A stretch of DNA of 64,000 nucleotides from Jiella flava. Its GTDB lineage: Bacteria > Pseudomonadota > Alphaproteobacteria > Rhizobiales > Rhizobiaceae. Numbering within the stretch: the first letter of the stretch is position 1; each line of letters starts with the position of its first letter. The notes below the pieces were generated by a model. That model had not been told where the DNA came from, did no database searches, and saw only the letters and a program-made list of their open reading frames with translations. The position numbers and the translations under genes are program-made. The stretch lies in contig NZ_JAFMPP010000001.1 of assembly GCF_017349315.1 (NCBI RefSeq), forward strand, positions 1 through 64,000, in the 5' to 3' direction. Positions 27,062 to 36,160 of the stretch are shown in pieces.

Positions 27062-28309
27062 ATGGTCGTCACATCAAAGAAGATCGATCCGAGAGCCAAG
27101 GCCGTTTCAGGCCTTCCCCGTCCCAAGACGCCGGCCCATGTTATCCAGAATGACGCCGAAGCCATCGCGGTTGCCGCAACGATTGCCGCACGGATCCGGC
27201 CCGGCGCGGCACAACGCGACGCTGAGAGGATCTGGCCGGTCGATGAACTTGAAGCCTATTCGCAGTCGGGTCTATGGTCGATCAACGTTCCGAGGTCCTA
27301 TGGCGGACCTGAGGTTTCCTACGCGACGCTCGCTAAGGTGATCGAGATCGTTTCGGCGGCGGATCCGTCGATCGGCCAGATCACCCAAAACCATCTCGGC
27401 ATCGTCGCCGCCATTCGCACCGTCGCGGCAGAGGATCAAAAAGAGATCCTGTTCCGCGAGGTGTTGCACGGTACCCGGTTCGGCAACGCTTTCTCCGAAT
27501 TCGGCTCCAAGCGCGCTGCTGACTTTGAGACCACCTTCGAAGACGCCGGCGATCATGTCGTCGTCACGGGCCGCAAGTTCTATTCGACCGGCGCACTGCT
27601 CGCCCATCTCGTGCCAATCGTTGCCGTCGATGGCGAAGGTCGGGCCTGGTATGCAATCGCGGACCGCAACGCCGACGGGCTCACCGTCATCGACGACTGG
27701 TCGGGGTTCGGTCAGCGCACCACCCTTTCGGGCACCGTCATCCTCGATCGCGTGAGGGTGCCGAAAACCCATCTCATACCCGGTTGGAAGGGCTATGCCG
27801 AACCGAGCGCGGACGGCGCAATCTTCCAGCTCATCCAGGTCGCGGTCGACACCGGGATCGCCCGGGCGGCGATCGAGGACACGGTCGCATTCGTCCAGAC
27901 AAAGTCGCGTGCCTGGATCGACTCCGGCCGCGATCGGGCGTCCGACGACCCTTACACGATTCAGGCCGTCGGCGGACTCACCGTACGCCTGCACGCCGCA
28001 CAAGCTCTCCAGGATCTCGCCGGCCACGCCGTGGATCGCGCCGTCGACGCGCCAAATGCAGACACGGTCGCCGCTGCCCAGATCGCAACCGCCGAGGCAA
28101 AAATCCTGTCGACAGAAATCGCCATCGAGGCGACCAATAAGCTCTTCGAGCTCGCGGGCACGCGCGCGACGCTCGCCGAGCACAATCTCGACCGGCATTG
28201 GCGCAACGCCCGAACCCACACGCTGCATGATCCGGTTCGCTGGAAATATGCCATCGTCGGCAACCATGCCTTGAACGGTGTCAACCCGCCCTTCCACGCA
28301 TGGAGCTGA
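27062..28309 (+). CDS. SfnB/DszC-like acyl-CoA dehydrogenase-fold monooxygenase
   Basis: A 415-residue flavoprotein of the acyl-CoA dehydrogenase fold, the branch used in sulfur acquisition (SfnB, DszC). It has SGLWSINVPRSYGGPEVSYA, then ADPSIGQITQNHLGIVAAIR, RKFYSTGALLAHLVPIVAVD and GTRATLAEHNLDRHWRNART near the end. AGGAGG (27049-27054) lies 7 bases before the chosen ATG. It closes the sulfur-type operon and also needs reduced flavin, so the reductase at 22561 could serve three oxygenases. Confidence 0.88.
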   Translation: MVVTSKKIDPRAKAVSGLPRPKTPAHVIQNDAEAIAVAATIAARIRPGAAQRDAERIWPVDELEAYSQSGLWSINVPRSYGGPEVSYATLAKVIEIVSAADPSIGQITQNHLGIVAAIRTVAAEDQKEILFREVLHGTRFGNAFSEFGSKRAADFETTFEDAGDHVVVTGRKFYSTGALLAHLVPIVAVDGEGRAWYAIADRNADGLTVIDDWSGFGQRTTLSGTVILDRVRVPKTHLIPGWKGYAEPSADGAIFQLIQVAVDTGIARAAIEDTVAFVQTKSRAWIDSGRDRASDDPYTIQAVGGLTVRLHAAQALQDLAGHAVDRAVDAPNADTVAAAQIATAEAKILSTEIAIEATNKLFELAGTRATLAEHNLDRHWRNARTHTLHDPVRWKYAIVGNHALNGVNPPFHAWS

Positions 28310-28387
28310 CGTAAGACCCCGGATCCGAATGGAACGGACCTGGCGGTCATGTTCCTCTCGGCCTTGGTTCAAATACCAAGCGGGCTT

Positions 28388-28407
28388 GCTGGCGCAAACA
28401 TGCCAGC
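28388..28407. terminator. Small hairpin between convergent operons
   Basis: GCTGGC and GCCAGC (28388-28393, 28402-28407) form a 6-bp stem with an 8-base loop between the SfnB-like gene and the ATPase gene, which converge. No T-tract follows, so this is a weak candidate. Confidence 0.3.
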
Positions 28408-28443
28408 CATGCTGAGATGTCGTCGCCGGTCTGAACCCCGGCC

Positions 28444-29451
<1,008 letters not shown>

Positions 29452-29485
29452 GGCCGGTTTCTCCTCTCTGGCGCGGCGAAGGCCT

Positions 29486-30241
29486 TTAGCCTTCAGACCC
29501 CGCGGCGGCCTCGTCCTCAGCCCGGCGCCAGGCTTCGTATTCCGGCCGAACCTCTTGGCTCAGCGGATAATATTTGCGCAGGTCACCCCCCTCGGAGAGC
29601 CGCAGGCGGGAGAAATCCTCCCATTCGGCGTGCTGGCTCGCCCGTTCCAGCGTCGCCTCGGCGAGCGAGACCGGAACGACCACCGCGCCATCGTCGTCGG
29701 CGACGATGATATCGCCCGGCATGACCAGCGTGCCGCCGCACGCAATCGCCACATTGACGGCATAGGGGAAGATCCCGGTCTGGGTGTGATAGTTCGGCGT
29801 CGTGCCGCGAACCCACATCGGGAAGTCGAGAGCCTTGGCCTTGCGGGAGTCGCGGATGCAGCCGTCGACGATGACGCCGGCCCCACCGCGGCCCTTCAGA
29901 TAGGTCAGCATCATCTCGCCGAAGACACCGCTGGCCATATCAGCGCGAGCATCAACGACGACGACGTCGCCCTCTTCGACCTGATAGAGCACCTGGCGGT
30001 GCATCTGGGCTTCCGGGTTCTCGTATTCGTCGATGTCGTAAACGTCTTCGCGCTTCGGCATGAACTGCAAGGTCAGCGCCGGACCGGCAATGGTCTTGCC
30101 GGTGATGAAGGGCGACAGACCGTGCAAATGCGGATCGCGAATGCCGAGCTTGCTCATCTCGCCGCTGATCGTCGCCGAGCCGAGATCGGCAAGCGCTCGG
30201 ACGAGATCCCGCGAAGGACGCTGGATGGTGGGAATGTGCAT
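29486..30241 (-). CDS. RraA-like family protein (possible aldolase/decarboxylase)
   Basis: A 251-residue protein of the RraA/dimethylmenaquinone-methyltransferase-like fold, which includes 4-hydroxy-4-methyl-2-oxoglutarate aldolases and oxaloacetate decarboxylases. Diagnostic blocks are [20 protein letters not shown], then [20 protein letters not shown] and [20 protein letters not shown]. These hold the Gly-rich and Arg-Asp metal/substrate site. Its place inside a sugar-acid operon favours a catabolic lyase over an RNase E inhibitor. The exact reaction is unknown. Confidence 0.85.
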   Translation of the reverse strand: MHIPTIQRPSRDLVRALADLGSATISGEMSKLGIRDPHLHGLSPFITGKTIAGPALTLQFMPKREDVYDIDEYENPEAQMHRQVLYQVEEGDVVVVDARADMASGVFGEMMLTYLKGRGGAGVIVDGCIRDSRKAKALDFPMWVRGTTPNYHTQTGIFPYAVNVAIACGGTLVMPGDIIVADDDGAVVVPVSLAEATLERASQHAEWEDFSRLRLSEGGDLRKYYPLSQEVRPEYEAWRRAEDEAAAGSEG

Positions 30242-30271
30242 GGGAGGGGTCCTCGCGCAAAATGCGTTAGA

Positions 30272-30369
30272 GCATGATGCCGAAACGTTGCATGACGTTT
30301 CGGATCACATCATGCGGCAAAACAACGGCCGGGAGCGGAATGGCGATCCCGGTTCATTACATTCCGCTC
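30272..30369. repeat. Pair of intergenic palindromes
   Basis: Two hairpins lie in the 223-base gap between the binding-protein gene and the RraA-like gene. In the first, GCATGATG-CCGAAACG (30272-30287) pairs with CGTTTCGG and CATCATGC (30296-30303, 30308-30315), with an 8-base loop and a 4-base bulge. In the second, GAGCGGAATG (30333-30342) pairs with CATTCCGCTC (30360-30369). From memory, such GAGCATGATG and GAGCGGAAT palindromes recur in Hyphomicrobiales genomes. Here they sit inside an operon and could lower expression of the two distal genes. Confidence 0.6.
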
Positions 30370-30464
30370 TAGCATCGAAGGTCAGATGCCGGTCGAACGG
30401 TCACAGCGCCCAGACGGCAGCGAACTTGCCGCCACCGCCCGGGCCCCTGTGCGGTCGGTCAAGC

Positions 30465-31745
30465 TTATTTCTGCTTGGCCTTGAGGTCTTCGATCTGCTT
30501 TTGCGCCCAGGCCACGGCGTCCTTCGGGCTGTCGCCGTCGACGAGCATGCGCTGCACCGAATTCGACAGAATTTTCGACGTGTAGACCTGTGAGGCGAGC
30601 GGCGTCGGCGCACCCTTGTAACCAATGGTCAGGCCGTTGCGGGCGAGCGCGTCGAAATTGGCATAGGCCGGATTGTTGGCGAAGAGCGGCATCGTCTTCG
30701 TCATCTGCGGGAAGATCGGCACCCAGCGGCCGCCGGTCACTTCGATCAGCTTCTTGTAGTGGTCCGGCTGATAGAAATACTCGAGCCACTGCTTGGCGAG
30801 ATCGGCCTGGTCGCTCTTCTTGCTGACCAGCCAGGAGAACGAACCGAGCAGCGTCGCGCCCAGCCCATCCTTGCCGGGACCGCGCGGAATGTTGATGAGC
30901 GCGGTGTTCGACAGCAGATCCTTGTCGTTCTCTTCCATCCAGGAATAAACGCTCGGCGGATTCATGATGAAGGCCGCGCGGCCGGTCTGATAGGCGGTGT
31001 TGTTGCCACCATCGTCCCAAGTCAGGACGCTGCGCGGGATCGTCCCCTCGTCGACCATGTCCTTGATGAAGGTGTAGGCGGCGACTGTGTCGGGCGAGTT
31101 CCAGGTGATCGCACTGCCGTCCTTGGAGAACATCGCACCACCGAACGACCAGACCAGCATCCGAAGATCGGTCTCGGCATCGTTGGCATTGCTGAGCGGC
31201 ACGCCGAGGCCGATATATTGCGGGTGCTGCTTGACGATCGCCTTGGCGGCCTCGCGCAGCTCTTCCCAGGTCTTCGGGACGTCCTTGCCGACCTCCTTCA
31301 GGAGATCCTTGCGGGCATACATCGGAACGACGTCGACCTCGATCGGCACCGAATAGGGATGACCCTTGTACATCGCCTGCGGCACCAGGCTCTCGTAGAT
31401 GCCGCCCTCGGCGGCGCGCAGCTTGGTCAGCACGCCGTCGAGCGGTTGGATAAGGCCGCTCTCGGCATAATATTGCGAATTCTGGCCGAGCTGCATGAAG
31501 ACGTCGGGCGCCGAATTGCCCTCGAAGGCCGCCGCCAGGCGCTCGGTCAAGACGTTGGCGGGCACGACGACATACTGTACGTCGACACCGTGCTGTTTGC
31601 CGAAGTCCTTGGCCATGTCGCCGATCAGCGCGTCGGCCTGCTTGTTGAAGGCCTGCAGCCCCCAGATCGTCAGTTGCTTGGCCTGCACCGCCGACGTCGA
31701 CATGACGACCGCCGAGGCGAGAAGCGCAGTCTTGAACCAATTCAT
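30465..31745 (-). CDS. Extracellular solute-binding protein, family 1
   Basis: Periplasmic receptor of the CUT1-type importer, 426 residues. A signal peptide (about 1-22, ending AVQA) is followed by KQLTIWGLQAFNKQADALIG. AAFEGNSAPDVFMQLGQNSQ, NPPSVYSWMEENDKDLLSNT and WLVSKKSDQADLAKQWLEYF are typical of family 1. The ligand is probably an oligosaccharide, uronate or aldonate given the uxuA-like neighbour, which is inference. It is transcribed after the two permeases, 33 bases downstream. Confidence 0.93.
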   Translation of the reverse strand: MNWFKTALLASAVVMSTSAVQAKQLTIWGLQAFNKQADALIGDMAKDFGKQHGVDVQYVVVPANVLTERLAAAFEGNSAPDVFMQLGQNSQYYAESGLIQPLDGVLTKLRAAEGGIYESLVPQAMYKGHPYSVPIEVDVVPMYARKDLLKEVGKDVPKTWEELREAAKAIVKQHPQYIGLGVPLSNANDAETDLRMLVWSFGGAMFSKDGSAITWNSPDTVAAYTFIKDMVDEGTIPRSVLTWDDGGNNTAYQTGRAAFIMNPPSVYSWMEENDKDLLSNTALINIPRGPGKDGLGATLLGSFSWLVSKKSDQADLAKQWLEYFYQPDHYKKLIEVTGGRWVPIFPQMTKTMPLFANNPAYANFDALARNGLTIGYKGAPTPLASQVYTSKILSNSVQRMLVDGDSPKDAVAWAQKQIEDLKAKQK

Positions 31746-31778
31746 TTTAAGTCCTCCTCTTATGAATGGTCGGGTGTG

Positions 31779-32621
31779 TCATCCCTTGACGCTCCCCACA
31801 GCCAGACCCTCGACGATGTAGCGTTGGGCGGCGATGTAGATGACAAGGATGGGAAGAATGGCGATCACCGAGCTGGCCATCAGTTGGCCCCAGATGAAGG
31901 TGTCGCCCATGACCAGCCCCGCGAGGCCGGCCGTGAAGGTCTTGCTGTCGTTCGAATAGACGTAGACCAGCGCGTATAAGAACTCGTTCCAGGCGTGGGT
32001 GAAGGCGAACAGCGCAACCACCGCGATTCCGGGGCTGGCGATCGGCAACACCACGCTGCGCAGCGTCTGCAGCCGGCTCGCGCCGTCCATCCGCGCCGCC
32101 TCGTCGAGCTCGTGCGGAATGGTGCGGAAATAGCCGATCAGCATCCAGGTGCAGAACGGCACCGTGAAGGTGAGATAGGCGAGGATCAGCCCCAGCTTGG
32201 TGTCGACCAGACCGAGCTTCTGCAGGACGATGAACAGCGGAATGAACAACAGCGACGGCGGCAACAGATAGGCCGCCACGATCAGCCGCGCCGTTGCCGA
32301 GCGGCCGTGGAATTGCATCCGGGCGATCGGATAGGCGGCCAGCGCGCCGATCACCGCCGAAATCACCGTCACCCCGACCGCGACGACGAAGCTGTTGAGA
32401 ACGAAATGCGGGAAGTTCGATTCAAACAGCACCGCCCGATAGTTCTCAAGCGTCGGGATATGCGGGATCAGCGTCGGCGGCAGGGCATAGATCTCACGCG
32501 GAATCTTCAGCGACGTGACCACCACCCAATAGACCGGGGCGAGCGACCAGACGAGCGCGACGAGGATCCCAAGCGCGGTGATCGTGCGCCGGATCACCTT
32601 GGTTCTTTGACGTTCGACCAT
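31779..32621 (-). CDS. Sugar ABC transporter permease (MalG type)
   Basis: Inner-membrane permease of 280 residues with six predicted helices. The EAA loop is EAARMDGASRLQTLRSVVLP, the contact point with the ATPase. The N-terminal segment ALGILVALVWSLAPVYWVV and the periplasmic opening with YALPPTLIPHIPTLENY are typical of MalG-like proteins. It lies 10 bases after the MalF-type partner. Confidence 0.94.
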   Translation of the reverse strand: MVERQRTKVIRRTITALGILVALVWSLAPVYWVVVTSLKIPREIYALPPTLIPHIPTLENYRAVLFESNFPHFVLNSFVVAVGVTVISAVIGALAAYPIARMQFHGRSATARLIVAAYLLPPSLLFIPLFIVLQKLGLVDTKLGLILAYLTFTVPFCTWMLIGYFRTIPHELDEAARMDGASRLQTLRSVVLPIASPGIAVVALFAFTHAWNEFLYALVYVYSNDSKTFTAGLAGLVMGDTFIWGQLMASSVIAILPILVIYIAAQRYIVEGLAVGSVKG

Positions 32622-32631
32622 GGTTGTCTCT

Positions 32632-33564
32632 TCAGGCCTCGTCCCGGCGCAGCATGCGGCCGGTGAGCAGAACGATGAGGATGATGAAGACCGGTATGAC
32701 GGAGACGATGACGGCCGAGCCGAGCCCCAGATGGCTCTCGCCGATACCGTATTGATAGGCGAGCGTCGGCAGGATGTGGGTGCGGTTGGCAGGCCCGCCG
32801 CCGGTCAGCACGAACACCATCTCGAAGGAATTGAAGGTCCAGATCGCCGACAGCATCACCGTCACCGCGATGACGCCCCGCATCTGCGGCAGGGTGATCG
32901 CGAAGAAACGCCGCACCATGCCGGCACCGTCGATCGCCGCGGCCTCGTGCAGGTCGGACGGGATCGAGGCGAGCGCCGCGAGAAACATCATGGTGAAGAA
33001 GGGCAGCCCCTGCCAGATCATCGCCACGGCGACGGAGACCATCGCAATGTTCGGATCGGAGAGCCAGTAGATCGGGTGATCGGACAGGCCGAGCTGCAGA
33101 ACGAGATACTGCAACACACCGCTCTGCTCGTCGAAGATCCACTTCCACGACAAGGCGGCGATCATCCCCGGCACCGCCCAGGGCAGGAAGGCCAGCGCCC
33201 GGATCAGACCGCGCATCGGCATCTTCTGCGACAACAGCACCGCAAAGGTGAGGCCAAGGACCAACTTCACCGCCACCGTGCTGACGGTCAAAAGCAGCGA
33301 ATTCCAAGCGGCATGCAGGAAGATCTGATCGGAAAACAGCGCCGCAAAATTGGCCAATCCGACCCAATGGCCGCTCTGCGCCACCGCCCGGTCGGTGAAG
33401 GCGGTCGAAATGCCGTCGGCCAGCGGATAGGCGATCAGCGCCGCGAACACGGCGGCGGCCGGCGCCAGGAATGCGTAGGCGACCAGCCAATCCGGCTTGT
33501 GACGACGGCGGCGAACCGGTGCCGGCGGACTTGAAAAGCCCGCCGGAAGCGCATTGGCAGCCAT
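32632..33564 (-). CDS. Sugar ABC transporter permease (MalF/UgpA type)
   Basis: Inner-membrane permease of 310 residues. Helices run from about 30 (WLVAYAFLAPAAAVFAALIA), and the EAA loop is EAAAIDGAGMVRRFFAITLP. FNSFEMVFVLTGGGPANRTH is the family's conserved periplasmic loop. The ATG at 33564 overlaps the preceding mannonate dehydratase stop by one base (TGATG). The longer upstream extension would read back into that gene and is rejected. Confidence 0.94.
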   Translation of the reverse strand: MAANALPAGFSSPPAPVRRRRHKPDWLVAYAFLAPAAAVFAALIAYPLADGISTAFTDRAVAQSGHWVGLANFAALFSDQIFLHAAWNSLLLTVSTVAVKLVLGLTFAVLLSQKMPMRGLIRALAFLPWAVPGMIAALSWKWIFDEQSGVLQYLVLQLGLSDHPIYWLSDPNIAMVSVAVAMIWQGLPFFTMMFLAALASIPSDLHEAAAIDGAGMVRRFFAITLPQMRGVIAVTVMLSAIWTFNSFEMVFVLTGGGPANRTHILPTLAYQYGIGESHLGLGSAVIVSVIPVFIILIVLLTGRMLRRDEA

Positions 33565-34541
33565 CAGGAGCGCTCCGCCGCCTCGGCGCGGGCCGCCTCG
33601 ACCAGACCGCGCATATAACCGACCGCGAAGATTCGACCGAGCGCCTCGTAACCCGGCTTCGAGTTCGGCTCCCCCCACATGACCGGGGCATGGTCCGGGC
33701 GCATCAGACCGGTAAAGCCGATGTCGCGATAGGCCTTGATACTCGCATACATGTCGGTCTTGCCGGCGTCGTGGAAGGTCTCCGACATCTTGTGGGCATC
33801 GCCCTCAATGTCCCGGAAATGCACGAAATGCATCCGCCCATCGGCACCAAAGCGACGAATGGTGGCCGGCACATCGGCATTCATCGCCGCAAAATTCGCC
33901 TGGCAGAAGGTGATGCCGTTCGCCGGACTGTCCGACAACTTCAACAGCCGCTCGAAATTCTCCACGCTGCTCATGATCCGTCCAACGCCGAGAAACGGCG
34001 ACAGCGGCGGATCGTCGGGATGCATCGCGAGCTTGACGCCGGCGCGCTCGGCCACCGGCAGCACCCGCTCCAGAAACGCCGCGAGCGTCTCCCACAAATG
34101 CTCTTCGCTGACGATGACAGGCCCATGCGAGCGTGGATCCTTCGCCACCACCGCATTGTCGAAGGTGGTAGTCAGCGCGCCGCCCCGCGTTCGGGTGGTG
34201 GTCGAGGTTCGGGTCCAGCTGTTGATCGCCATCCAGCTGTAGCAGAACACCTCGATGCCGAGCGCACCCATGTGCTCGATCACCGCGATCAGCCGCTCCA
34301 GCTCCGCTTCGCCTTCCGGGCGACCGAGGCGGATGTTGTCCATCGGGACCCAGCCCTCGATCACCCCGATCTTGAAGCCGAAGTCTTCGTAGAACTTCTG
34401 CACCCGCGCAAAGGTCAGATAGTCCCAAATCGGAACCTCAGGCCCGGCGTCACGGATCGCGACGACCTCCTCGATCCCCATTTCACGGGCGTAATGCCAT
34501 TTGGGGCCGATCTCCGGCTCCAGGCTCATCGAAATTTTCAT
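33564..34541 (-). CDS. Mannonate dehydratase family protein (UxuA-like)
   Basis: Predicted to dehydrate D-mannonate to 2-keto-3-deoxy-D-gluconate in hexuronate catabolism. The product is 325 residues, shorter than enterobacterial UxuA (394). Family motifs include KLAMHPDDPPLSPFLG and ANGITFCQANFAAM, plus FVHFRDIEGD and GLMRPDHAPVMWGE with metal-binding His/Cys/Asp residues. The ATG at 34541 is chosen since GGGAGG lies 5-6 bases before it. It is the first gene of the transporter operon, so the importer probably brings in a related sugar acid. Confidence 0.87.
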   Translation of the reverse strand: MKISMSLEPEIGPKWHYAREMGIEEVVAIRDAGPEVPIWDYLTFARVQKFYEDFGFKIGVIEGWVPMDNIRLGRPEGEAELERLIAVIEHMGALGIEVFCYSWMAINSWTRTSTTTRTRGGALTTTFDNAVVAKDPRSHGPVIVSEEHLWETLAAFLERVLPVAERAGVKLAMHPDDPPLSPFLGVGRIMSSVENFERLLKLSDSPANGITFCQANFAAMNADVPATIRRFGADGRMHFVHFRDIEGDAHKMSETFHDAGKTDMYASIKAYRDIGFTGLMRPDHAPVMWGEPNSKPGYEALGRIFAVGYMRGLVEAARAEAAERS

Positions 34542-34580
34542 CTTGCCTCCCGGCGGCTCCAACTCCCGGAGCCTGAATAA

Positions 34581-34600
34581 CAAGTTCATATTTGAACTTG
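34581..34600. promoter_or_regulatory. Perfect palindrome, likely IclR operator
   Basis: CAAGTTCA (34581-34588) and TGAACTTG (34593-34600) form a perfect 8-bp inverted repeat with a 4-base spacer. It sits in the 97-base gap between the divergent uxuA-like and IclR genes, 40 bases before the uxuA-like start. A second, shorter dyad (TGTC...GACA, 34605-34620) lies beside it. This fits autoregulation and control of the operon by the IclR protein. Confidence 0.65.
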
Positions 34601-34638
34601 CTGATGTCATATGTTAGACAATACGGATCTGAATTGAG

Positions 34639-35436
34639 ATGGTCAAGAGCATGCGCAAACCCGACGACGACGCCAATGGCAATCCAACGATCGATCGGAT
34701 GATGATGATTTTGCGGGAATTGGAGCGCGCGCCGGAGGGGCTGCGGCTGGGCGCGCTGGTCCAACGCACCCGGCTCGCCCGCTCGACGGTCTATCGGCTG
34801 CTGAATGCGCTGGAGGCCCACGGCATGCTGCGGCAATTGCCGCTCGGCGCCTATGTCCTCGGTGCTCGGCTGCTGGAGCTCGCGGATAAAGTCACTGCGA
34901 CGTCGCGCCTGTTTCCGCTGGTTCCCTTCGTCCAGCCGCTCCTGGACGGGCTCGCCAATCGTGTCGGCGAAACCTGCAAGATTGCCGTCGTCGAACGCGG
35001 CGCCATCATGCCGATCGCCGGGGCGATGGCGAAAACGCCGCATGCGCTGAGCTACACCGTCGGCGAGTATCTCCCCGCCCATGCCGGCGCCGCCAGCAAG
35101 ATGCTCATGGCGCATTGTCCGGCTGACGAGAGGGACGCCATGCTCGCCGGCACATTGGACGCGCTCACCCCGCTGACCCTCACCGACCGCTCTTCTCTGG
35201 AGCGCGAATATGCCGCCATTCGCAATCAGGGCTGGAGCCATGACCCGGGCGAATATAGCCTGAGCGTACGCGCCTTCGCCGCACCGATCCAAGCCCCCGA
35301 CACCACCCTGCTCGGCGCCCTCAGCATCACTTTCATGGCCGGATCCGACGCCGCCTTCGAAGCCCGCATCCGCGAATCCGCCATCACCGGCGCCGCGGAA
35401 ATTTCTCAAGCCATCGCCGAACGCCGATTGGCGTGA
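34639..35436 (+). CDS. IclR family transcriptional regulator
   Basis: A 265-residue regulator. The N-terminal winged helix (about 16-75) contains RLGALVQRTRLARSTVYRLL and NALEAHGMLRQLPLGAYVLG. The effector domain (about 80-260) has ANRVGETCKIAVVERGAIMP and GWSHDPGEYSLSVRAFAAPI. It is divergent from the sugar-acid operon and most likely controls it in response to a sugar-acid ligand. A second in-frame ATG at 34651 with AAGAG before it is an alternative start. Confidence 0.93.
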   Translation: MVKSMRKPDDDANGNPTIDRMMMILRELERAPEGLRLGALVQRTRLARSTVYRLLNALEAHGMLRQLPLGAYVLGARLLELADKVTATSRLFPLVPFVQPLLDGLANRVGETCKIAVVERGAIMPIAGAMAKTPHALSYTVGEYLPAHAGAASKMLMAHCPADERDAMLAGTLDALTPLTLTDRSSLEREYAAIRNQGWSHDPGEYSLSVRAFAAPIQAPDTTLLGALSITFMAGSDAAFEARIRESAITGAAEISQAIAERRLA

Positions 35437-35451
35437 GGAATTGAGGAGAGA

Positions 35452-36138
35452 CTAGCTCCTCGCACCACCGATTGTTGAGCCCACAGACTCGGGGGCGACG
35501 TCGTCGACGGCTTTGCGGACGATCAGGATGTGCTTGCGCATGGCGGCTGCAGCGCGTTCAGCGTCGCCTTCGATAATGGCGTCGACGATGACGGCGTGTT
35601 CGGCATGGGAAGCCTTGGGCCGGTGGGATCCTTCAAATTGCAGATTGCGGAAGGGCGCGAGGCGCCGGCGCACGGCCAGTGTCGTGCGTTCGAGAAATTC
35701 GTTCTGCGATCCGGCGTAGATCGCCGTGTGAAAGCGCTCGTTGTGGATGCGATAGGCCATGATATCGTTCTCGGCAGCGGCGCTTGCGCCACGATGGTGG
35801 AGCGCCATCAGATCCTGCAGCGCCGCGCCGGAGAGGTGTTGGGCGCACAGTTTCGCACATAGGGCCTCAAGCTCGGCCATGACGACGAAGGTCTCGTCGA
35901 GCTCGGCCTCCGACAAGGTGGTGACGACGGCGCCGCGATGCGGCCGCGACAGCGCCAGGCCATTCGCCTCCAACTGCCGCAGCGCCTCGCGCACCGGTGT
36001 GCGCGACACCCCGAATTCGGCCGCGAGCGTGGTCTCGTCGAGGGCCTCGCCGGGCCGCAAAAACCCGTGGACGATCCGGTCGGCCAAGGCTTCGCGGATC
36101 ATGTCGGCCTGAGTGCGCTTGGTCACGCCATCGCCCAT
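35452..36138 (-). CDS. GntR family regulator with FCD domain
   Basis: A 228-residue regulator. The winged helix (about 8-75) has LRPGEALDETTLAAEFGVSR and TPVREALRQLEANGLALSRP. The all-helical FCD ligand domain (about 80-215) has FVVMAELEALCAKLCAQHLS and HNERFHTAIYAGSQNEFLER, with metal-binding His/Asp positions. It is the last gene of the cyanuric acid type operon, 22 bases after atzF, so it probably senses a pathway compound and controls the operon promoter more than 10 kb away. Confidence 0.93.
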   Translation of the reverse strand: MGDGVTKRTQADMIREALADRIVHGFLRPGEALDETTLAAEFGVSRTPVREALRQLEANGLALSRPHRGAVVTTLSEAELDETFVVMAELEALCAKLCAQHLSGAALQDLMALHHRGASAAAENDIMAYRIHNERFHTAIYAGSQNEFLERTTLAVRRRLAPFRNLQFEGSHRPKASHAEHAVIVDAIIEGDAERAAAAMRKHILIVRKAVDDVAPESVGSTIGGARS

Positions 36139-36160
36139 CTCGCAATGTCTCCTTCAGGCG

